Part shown: positions 57,004 through 64,000 of the stretch, piece after piece
How positions within the stretch are numbered: the first letter of the stretch is position 1
Layout: each line of letters opens with the position of its first letter
Assembly (NCBI GenBank): GCA_032622095.1
Contig: CP136068.1
Location: forward strand, 151,617,151-151,681,150
DNA length: 64,000 bases
Source of the DNA: Siphonodentalium dalli
Lineage: Eukaryota > Mollusca > Scaphopoda > Gadilida > Siphonodentaliidae
Reading direction: 5' to 3'
Notes under the pieces: generated by a model
Database searches by the model: none
Told to the model about the DNA's origin: nothing
The model's input: only the letters and a program-made list of their open reading frames with translations
Position numbers and translations under genes: made by a program

Positions 57004-58745
57004 GTTCTATAGAAATTCACAGGGGACCATCTAGATGATGCCAAAGGGGTCTACTAGGAGTAGCTTTTTACGAGAAAGATAATGGTCGGGGTTAGAATTT
57101 TCTAAAGTGACGCCATTGTTGTCAGGGGCAGAAAAGGGGGAGGGGCAGAACAAAAATTTGTCGCCGATTGCCACCAAACTTATATATAATCATCCCCATA
57201 TTATGAGGAATATGATGGCGTGGTTTAAATATGGAAAAAGTCGCGTCGTTCGCGTCAGGGGTGCCCGGAAAAGGGGGGGGCAGATTTTTTTTTCTGTCGC
57301 CGATTACACGAAACTTGCATACAATCATCCCCAAGATATGAAGAATCCAACGGTGTGGTTTAAATATGTCAAAAGTGGCGTCGTTTGAGTCAGGGATGAA
57401 CGGAAGGGGAGAGGGGCACCAAAATTGATAAAAACTAATTTTAGCGCCGATTTCCACCAAATTGATATATATTCTTCTTCATGATACAAGGAATCTAATT
57501 GTGCGATTTAACAACGCCAAATTTTTTTTTTTGGATGAGAGATTGGGAGGGGGTGGGCACTAAATTTGATAATAAGTCGCCGATTGCCACCACACTTATA
57601 CAAAATCATCCCCATGGTATGAGGAGTCTAATGGTGTGGCTTTTATCTGTCAAATGTGGCCTCATTCGAGTCAGGGTTGCATTGAAAGGGACAGGGGAAC
57701 CAAAATTGATGCACAATTTTTTTAGCGCCAATTTCCACCAAATTGATACACGTTCTTATCCATGATACGAGGAATCTAATCGTGATTTAAAGACGCCATA
57801 GTGGTGCTGTTTGGGTGAGAGATGGAGAGGGGAGGGATTGGCACCAAATTTGATAAAAAAAATTGTTTAGTCGCCGATTATCACCAAACTTATAAACAAT
57901 CATCTCCATGATACCAGTAGTGTAATCGTGTGGTTTAAGGATGTCACAAGTGGGGCCATTCGAGTCAGTGGTGTATAGAGATGAGAGGGACACAAAAAAT
58001 TATATCTATATGTTTAGTGCCGATTTCCACCAGATTGATACATATTCTTCTCCGTGATAAGAGGAATCTTATCGTGTGGTTTAGATACACCAAATTGGTG
58101 CCCTATGGGTGAGATATATGGTGACCTTAAATTTGATACGAATTTGTATACTCGCCAATTTTCACCAATTTCGTATATATGCATCTCTAATCTCTAATGA
58201 GTCTTAGTGTGTGCAGCTTGAGTCCGAAATAGGGACGGGAGGGTCACCAAAACTGATACAAAATTTGTTTAGTACCAATTACCATCAAATTCAGACACGT
58301 TCTTCTCAAATGATACAAGAAATAAAATCGTGCTGTCTGTCTTTTTGTCTGTCTGTGTGCGTTCTATATATAACTTCACGCGGTACAATCGAGATGGCAC
58401 CAAGGCGTTCTAAGAGGGGTAACTTTTTACAAGGAAGATAATGGTGCGGGTTAAAATTTTCTAAAATGACCCTGTTGGTGGGAGGGGAAATTAAAAAAAT
58501 ATGGTGAAATAGTTTTGTCACTGATTTCCACCAAACGAATACATAATCACCTTCGCAATATGGCGTTGTTCGAGTCAGCGTTGCATCAACAATTGATTTA
58601 ATAAACCAAATTCCACCAAATTCATACACGTTTTTCTCTAATGATATACCATGAATTAAATCACATTTGGTGTCGTTTGCGTCACGGATGGCGAGCGGAT
58701 ATGCACTATCATTGATAAGATTGCTATTCGCCGATATCCACATAT
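55757..58745. repeat. Higher-order satellite: 1.2-kb unit built from ~140-bp monomers
   Basis: Two almost identical 1.2-kb units (from TGTGTTCTATAGAAATTCAC at 55801 and at 57001) are arranged head to tail, each preceded by a TGTC microsatellite (55766-55803 and 56967-57003). Inside a unit, the phrase CGCCGATTNCCACCAAACTT recurs at about 55961, 56098, 56243, 56378, 56525, 56671, 56817 and 56952, roughly every 135-147 bp, with linked words ATCATCCCCATGATATGAGG and CGAGTCAGGG. A third, more diverged part runs from about 58150 to 58745. The two units differ by only a few single-base and homopolymer changes, so the duplication is recent and the monomers are old. Repeated open frames here (for example 93 residues at 55907 and 57107) are by-products. 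Confidence 0.9.
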
Positions 58746-59944
58746 AAGTTATATACAGTCACCAGGCCATCTCCATATCATTTTAAGTAGTTGGGCGTTC
58801 ACATTTCACAATCCCGACATATGGTGACCCACATAAGCCACTTGAACAATTATATCTTCTTAACAGTCATATTTATATGGGAATGGCAATCAAGGCATTC
58901 ACACAATGAGCTAGCAAAAAGAGATAACTAGAAGAAGCATTAAACGTATATTTATCATTATATGGAAGAGATACATATATTCGTGCAAATTGAGAGACCT
59001 CGAACCGTCAGAGGATTGCATATATATAATAACAAAATTTAGGCTGTTCCATTCAATACAGTTTCCACAAAACGTTACAATTTGTCAAGAGATATGGAAG
59101 GCCTGTTCAAAAATAGTGGCCACAGTGTGCAGTCAAATATAGTTTCTTCTGGTATACAAGAAAATGCAGTTAGTAGCACAAGACTTTTCAGAATCCTACC
59201 AATACTGACATCTGACAAGGGTTTTAGAACAGACTCAACGACTGACATAAACAACTCAAAATCTCGCTCTGTGCCTGGCACATGTAGCTGATATATAGCG
59301 CAGCAACATTTCGTTTAAACTAAGAATATTTAGCCAATATATAGCACCATGAATAGAGGAGCGCCTGGAAATTTCTTTGAAACATCTGTATCTTCATGGC
59401 GATATGATAGCCAGGTGTCCTCGAGATCTTAGTCCAACCCACTAGATTGATTGATACATCTCAATATGTAAAACCCAATTATCATCTTTTATCGAACTAA
59501 TGTGTTTATGATGTTCCTGTATCATATTATAACGTCTAATGTATACGCAGTTGTAAATAAATAAATACTTCATTATTGGTAGAACAGATTAATCGCGATA
59601 AACAGAATGACAATTGACAAGGTGAGCCACTACTTATATTCCATGACTGTAATAATCATGTTATGTGATGCTATTTGAACATACAATTTATGAGAAAAAG
59701 TATAACACTTTAAGCAAGAGCATTCTCTATTCCCAACAAATATCCACAGCATACATTAACCTGGGCAACGCCGGGTAACCCTGCTAGTATATTATAAACC
59801 CAAGAATGTAATTGTAGAAAATAAAATATATTGGTTTTGCGAATGACAAACTCAGAATTCCGTTAAAATAACAATAACAACCAGCTCCTAAGTAACGAAC
59901 CGGCGGCCGACTTGACCTTTTCCGACCACAACCCCCAGTGGGCT
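58746..59944. other. No recognised gene
   Basis: AT-rich DNA. A pair of opposed frames near 59075-59291 has no recognisable domain. Confidence 0.4.
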
Positions 59945-60110
59945 GCAGATTCAGAAATTTCTTTTATTTGTAACTGACATAATAGTTTGTCACAAACCAA
60001 AAATCAACATTAATCAACGTTGATTAACGACAATAAACGAAATTGAAATTCCCCAACTACACCTTTTACGGGACTCGGCCTCCTGCACGCACTTTGACTT
60101 TAATTATCCC
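59945..60110 (-). repeat. Dispersed repeat family R3, minus-strand copy
   Basis: The reverse complement matches 21670-21840 through TAAAAGGTGTAGTTGGGGAA, TTTCAATTTCGTTTATTGTC, TGTTGATTTTTGGTTTGTGA and AATAAAAGAAATTTCT. This copy holds a single version of the block that is duplicated at 21632. Family identity is unknown. Confidence 0.65.
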
Positions 60111-60544
60111 AAAAATTCCCATTCTATATATAAAACAAATAAAACAACCATTGATAATGTCAGCCCCCACGAGAAACAAGAAACTCCCCACCAGTTATAC
60201 ACGCGGCGCGCGTAATAAGGTACATTGTATAACTACAGGGGCGTGACGATATGGGTTTGGTTGTCTCACCCAATGTGGTTACGGGGTCCAAAGCACCGAC
60301 ACTGTGCCCATTTTCGAAAATAGGGGGGAGGGGTATGCTATATGAATTTCTGAAGTGGACACGCCCAACTCAAATGTCAGGTCCAAGACATGGCGGACGT
60401 TTCATATACATGTATGTTGTTGTTATCATAAATGTACCACAATACATGTAAACAATTTTCTTTTACAAAACAATTTTCAATACTGAATCTACCCAAGACA
60501 AATTAATCAGTATATTTATACCTTTTTTATAGACATATTGTATT

Positions 60545-60836
60545 TTAATGCAGGATATGAGACTATATATCACATACACATGCATACCTTTGGAAATTAG
60601 ACTATGTCACGAATCTCTATTCTAGCTAACGCCGTAGAGATCATCTTCTACCAGTACAACACCTTGAATTTTTTGACAGGGAACCTTATCAATTAGAAAA
60701 ATATTAAGCGAGGAATAAATTTCTTAGTTATTATCTGTTCTTAATAATGTACTTCACTGTCGGCGAAAGTCCCAACGCGAAATTTCACGAGTTAAGTGAA
60801 ATCGCTTACAATTATGGAATTTATCCTGAGTAATTA
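60545..60836 (+). repeat. Dispersed repeat family R2, longest copy
   Basis: It starts near TTTAATGCAGGATATGAGAC, includes GAATCTCTATTCTAGCTAAC, TTAATAATGTACTTCACTG and CGCTTACAATTATGGAATTT. It joins segments found separately at 3655, 10916, 11025 and 54945. It is therefore the best guide to the extent of the family. Confidence 0.65.
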
Positions 60837-61330
60837 ATTCTCGACTCACAAAATTCAGAGAAAACAAACACGATACAGTGTCTACATGAGGGCAATTACG
60901 GCGTTTGAGGACCATGTTCGATCTCAGGTTTCTTCATTTTATCGGCGTGAAATTTTGTGAGTCATATTTTACGACACAGCGTAAGCCGTGTTCCAAATTT
61001 GGGCTACATTGAACGCATTGTTGAAACATTGTACATGCACCAAAAACGTGACCGAGTTATACACCGACAAACACACGATGACAGGTACACAGAGGATGGA
61101 TTATACATATAAATGTTTGTTCTCAGCCACGAATACGGACAGCACAGACTGCACAGCAGGGAGAATCAGATAATATCCTACTTCAAAGGCGGAAAGTAAT
61201 TACCGAGGATGCTGAGTAGAAACCCATTAATTACAAACAGGCTATTCTAATGTGTGCGGAGAGATACGATTGACCGCCGGTTTCTGGCCAAGGGGTGGGT
61301 AACTCTAACTTAGTGCATATATAAATATTG
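60837..61330. other. No recognised gene
   Basis: No motif-bearing frame or clear repeat was found. Confidence 0.4.
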
Positions 61331-61452
61331 CGTTGTGGGCAGTTGAGATTATCGGTTGAGAATATCAACCAGTACTCAGGAAAGCATTTGGAACAATTCG
61401 AATTATGGGCAGTTTCCGAACTGCCCATAATTCGATGAGTTGCCCACAACGT
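61331..61452. repeat. Nested inverted repeat
   Basis: CGTTGTGGGCAGTT at the left pairs with TTGCCCACAACG at the right, and TCGAATTATGGGCAGTTT pairs with AACTGCCCATAATTCGA around a 3-bp loop. The outer and inner stems share the word GGGCAGTT, so the structure contains both direct and inverted repeats. Confidence 0.75.
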
Positions 61453-62704
61453 TGGTCTCAGCATGACAAAACGGCCCGTATCGACGGGTTGTTGAAACTA
61501 TATATATATAATAGAGATTTTGGTTGAAATTATTTGTTATCGCTTTTTTTTTCCTTTTTACTTTTTTTTCTCTTAGTGGTTTGGGGGGCTAACCCCGGGA
61601 TCTTCGAAAGGGCCGAGTGACCCTTTCCCTAACCCCACATGTTCAGCTTTTAATTAAAAACATATCAAAAAAAGAAACAATTTTTACAAATATTTTCATT
61701 TCTTCTTTTTTCTTCTCTTAGATTGTTGTTTTTCTCCAGAAGATGGAGGAGATATTCTTTGTCTAGGGTGTTGTTGTTGTTGATCTTTACGCCGTAGTTC
61801 TTCTTTTCATAAGTTGTGCTCATCGTTCAATCTGTCCGTTTCTTCTGTCATTGTTTTAAATTTGTTTAATAGTTATCGCTATTCATCCATTCTAAACATA
61901 TGAAGCAGACCGTACAGAGAGTGATTTGGGGGGGGGGGGGGGGGGGGGCTAACCCCGGAATTACACATGCAGGATTTTGCTCAAGTGTCAAGAAGCCAAT
62001 ATTCCTTGTCAACACAAACCCATTGCGGTGGACGGAAACAAATTCCTATTGTGAAAACAAAGTGATGGCCATGCCACAGCCGATCAATTGTTTGTTTATT
62101 CTCGTCACTCAAAATTACATGGGTATTGAGACATTTAACATATTTACATGACATATAGTTATATACATTATATACATGGGGCAGGCGGGATTATTGCAAT
62201 ATGTACCATGCATACATGCCGTATATAATTATCCAACAGCGATAATAATCTTACTCTGTCGTTATTAGCGCTGATATAAATACTCTGCCCTCGATTGAGC
62301 TTTTAAAAAGTATTCTCTCGGTTTTTAGTACTATCTGCACAGGGTTACTAAGCTTCAGTTGGGTCCATCTGGGTTACTCCGTTCTGGGCATTCGAACACA
62401 ATCGTGGATTCGTGAAAATTTATAAAATTCGATGTACCTGTTTTATCCCAGAAAATCACATTAAATACTTTTTAGATGTTTTCGTGGTACTCTCCACGGT
62501 TATGAATCGATGGGTTGTAAGTTTCAATAAATTTTCGTTATCAAGAATATATATTAGTTTGATAAAGTTAGGCGAATTTAAGCAATAGAGTAGCCAGAGC
62601 ATCTAAGTTTTATTAGTCCACAATGAATTATACATTGAATTATCAAAATCAGTTAATATGTCTAATGAAACACTCCTAATTTCAGTTATTATGTATAATA
62701 ACTG
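61453..62704. other. Low-complexity DNA with a 21-G run
   Basis: GGGGGGCTAACCCCGG occurs at about 61585-61600 and again at 61943-61958, the second time after an uninterrupted run of 21 G (61928-61948). T-rich and TTC-rich tracts lie at 61540-61570 and 61695-61720. No gene was recognised. Confidence 0.55.
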
Positions 62705-62922
62705 AAAATTTCAGATTTTATATATATTAACTGAGTGAATCAGGTATTACACATAATAACTGAAAATTTCAGTTATTATACATAATAACTGATAATACGT
62801 ATTAACTGTAAAATGTTACAGTTAATACGTATTATCAGTTATTATGTATAATAACTGACATTTTCAGTTATTATGTGTAATACCTGATTCACTCAGTTAA
62901 TATATATAATACCTGAAATTTA
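62705..62922. repeat. Palindrome made of repeated small palindromes
   Basis: The long arms (about 105 bp) meet at GTAAAATGTTAC near 62812. Each arm holds several copies of CAGTTATTATGTATAATAACTG, itself palindromic, and TAATACCTGATTCACTCAGT with its complement. It ends just before an AT microsatellite. Confidence 0.88.
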
Positions 62923-62940
62923 TTATAAAGGTCCATGTGT

Positions 62941-63006
<66 letters not shown>
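62941..63006. repeat. AT dinucleotide microsatellite
   Basis: About 32 uninterrupted AT units follow the palindrome at 62705-62922. Cruciform-prone and AT-repeat DNA next to each other is liable to replication slippage. Confidence 0.95.
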
Positions 63007-63013
<7 letters not shown>

Positions 63014-64000
63014 GGTTATTTCATCACCATAACAAGCGTTTTATAAAAGTAATTTATTTATCCCGAAGCCTTTCATGATTCGCATCAATCAGCGGGGCGA
63101 ATTGTAACCAAGCACGTTTGTGACGTGACTGGTTTATGTGGATTACGTTTTCGACATCAGGTTACATTTAGTCTCGTACGGAATCGTTTGCTAAAATGTG
63201 ATTCCATTCCAAGTCTCTGTTGTAGGCTGTCTTGTGTCATTTGTATATATAGATATTGTTATTTGTGTTGTGACATCGGCCCCGTGTGAGTGTAATTGTT
63301 AATAAACAGTTCTTATCATATATTTGTGCATGGGTGTCGCCATGATGATTTTCTAGTACCGATAAGATGGGGTCGGTTTCATTGTCGTGTAACGGTCTAC
63401 TCGAGTGGGAACGAATCATAAAGTCTGCAAAATAACATCATTATAACAAATCGCTGATACTTCGTAGCGTTTCGTCCTGCATATGGGGTCTATATACAAA
63501 CCCCAAGTATGTTAATACTAAACGAATAGCTGGTTAGCTGCATGCATACGAACGACACCATTCACGTGCGTGCGATCAAGGCATCATGTTATCATGCATT
63601 CGCCTCTTTGAAATCGCAAATTTGAATGCTGAGATGCATGTTCAATTAATTTCAATTAAAATCCAATCATAATAGATTTGTACTCGATATTTCGAACATG
63701 TTATAGATTCATATTTCAGATGACATTCGCAGTCCAATTGATCAGTCTCAGATACACATAAAAACACGCGAAAACTCATCAGAACCCCTTAAGTGCTACG
63801 CACATTACTGCAAATAAGATCCGGTTTTAGTGACATCTTGGTCCGCGACTTTGACATTTATCTGGACCGACAGTGGTCCCTCCATATCGCGCGCATATTG
63901 AGAATGACACTGATTTTTTAAAATTATGTTCAATCCTATGCTTCATTGACAGATTCAGCTATATGCCGGCATTTATTTTGGCAGCGTGGAAGGCCAGGAA
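63007..64000. other. No recognised gene
   Basis: AT-rich sequence to the end of the window with no motif-bearing frame or clear repeat. Confidence 0.4.

Noticed and set aside
55907-57765. Repeated 93- and 88-codon open frames
   Set aside because: They are identical pairs because the 1.2-kb satellite unit is duplicated. They have no domain and are not maintained in the other monomers.

Overview
The window looks like AT-rich, transposon-dense intergenic DNA from a marine invertebrate, most likely a lophotrochozoan and probably a mollusc. The evidence is at least seven remnants of APE-type non-LTR retrotransposons, a tRNA-derived SINE with a mollusc-type conserved central domain, a Crypton-type tyrosine recombinase, satellite arrays and many fold-back elements. 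I found no host gene, rRNA or tRNA gene that I can defend. Taxon assignment is an inference.

Layout. 1-7 kb: dispersed repeats, a 160-bp palindrome and a frameshifted Crypton (4.5-5.8 kb, minus). 7.4-10.5 kb: a degraded CR1-like LINE (minus). 11-14.3 kb: a 40-bp tandem repeat and two composite fold-back MITEs sharing one hairpin cassette. 15.7-19.4 kb: a LINE 3' fragment, then two tandem arrays (about 150 bp and 174 bp). 20-25 kb: LINE C-terminal fragments. 26-28.9 kb: a LINE endonuclease/RT remnant, a SINE with a 13-bp target duplication, and another LINE endonuclease fragment. 30.9-34.4 kb: duplications and dispersed repeats. 53.6-64 kb: fold-back elements, a higher-order satellite (55.8-58.7 kb) and low-complexity DNA.

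The central result is the nest at 36-53.6 kb. One plus-strand LINE of roughly 4.2 kb is interrupted three times: by an EnSpm/CACTA-like element (36378-40441, TG duplication), by a piggyBac-like MITE (41084-41475, TTAA duplication), and by an 8.9-kb palindromic element (43946-52870). In the first and last cases the LINE reading frame resumes exactly across the insertion when one target duplication is removed, which fixes the element borders to the base.

The palindromic element is the most interesting object. It has ends beginning AGTAGTAAGGGGG, a 6-bp target duplication (TATGAC), two near-identical inverted arms of about 4 kb, and a very GC-rich core made of three hairpin units. Each arm carries a gene for a zinc-finger/FtsK-HerA (A32-like) packaging-type ATPase reading outward from the core, plus a small ORF reading inward. 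The end sequence, 6-bp duplication and ATPase point to the Polinton/Maverick (adintovirus) lineage, but no polymerase, integrase, protease or capsid gene is present. I read it as a non-autonomous, snap-back or head-to-head derivative of a Polinton-type virus/transposon, integrated as one unit. The two arms carry complementary deletions: the ATPase is broken in the right arm, the small ORF in the left.
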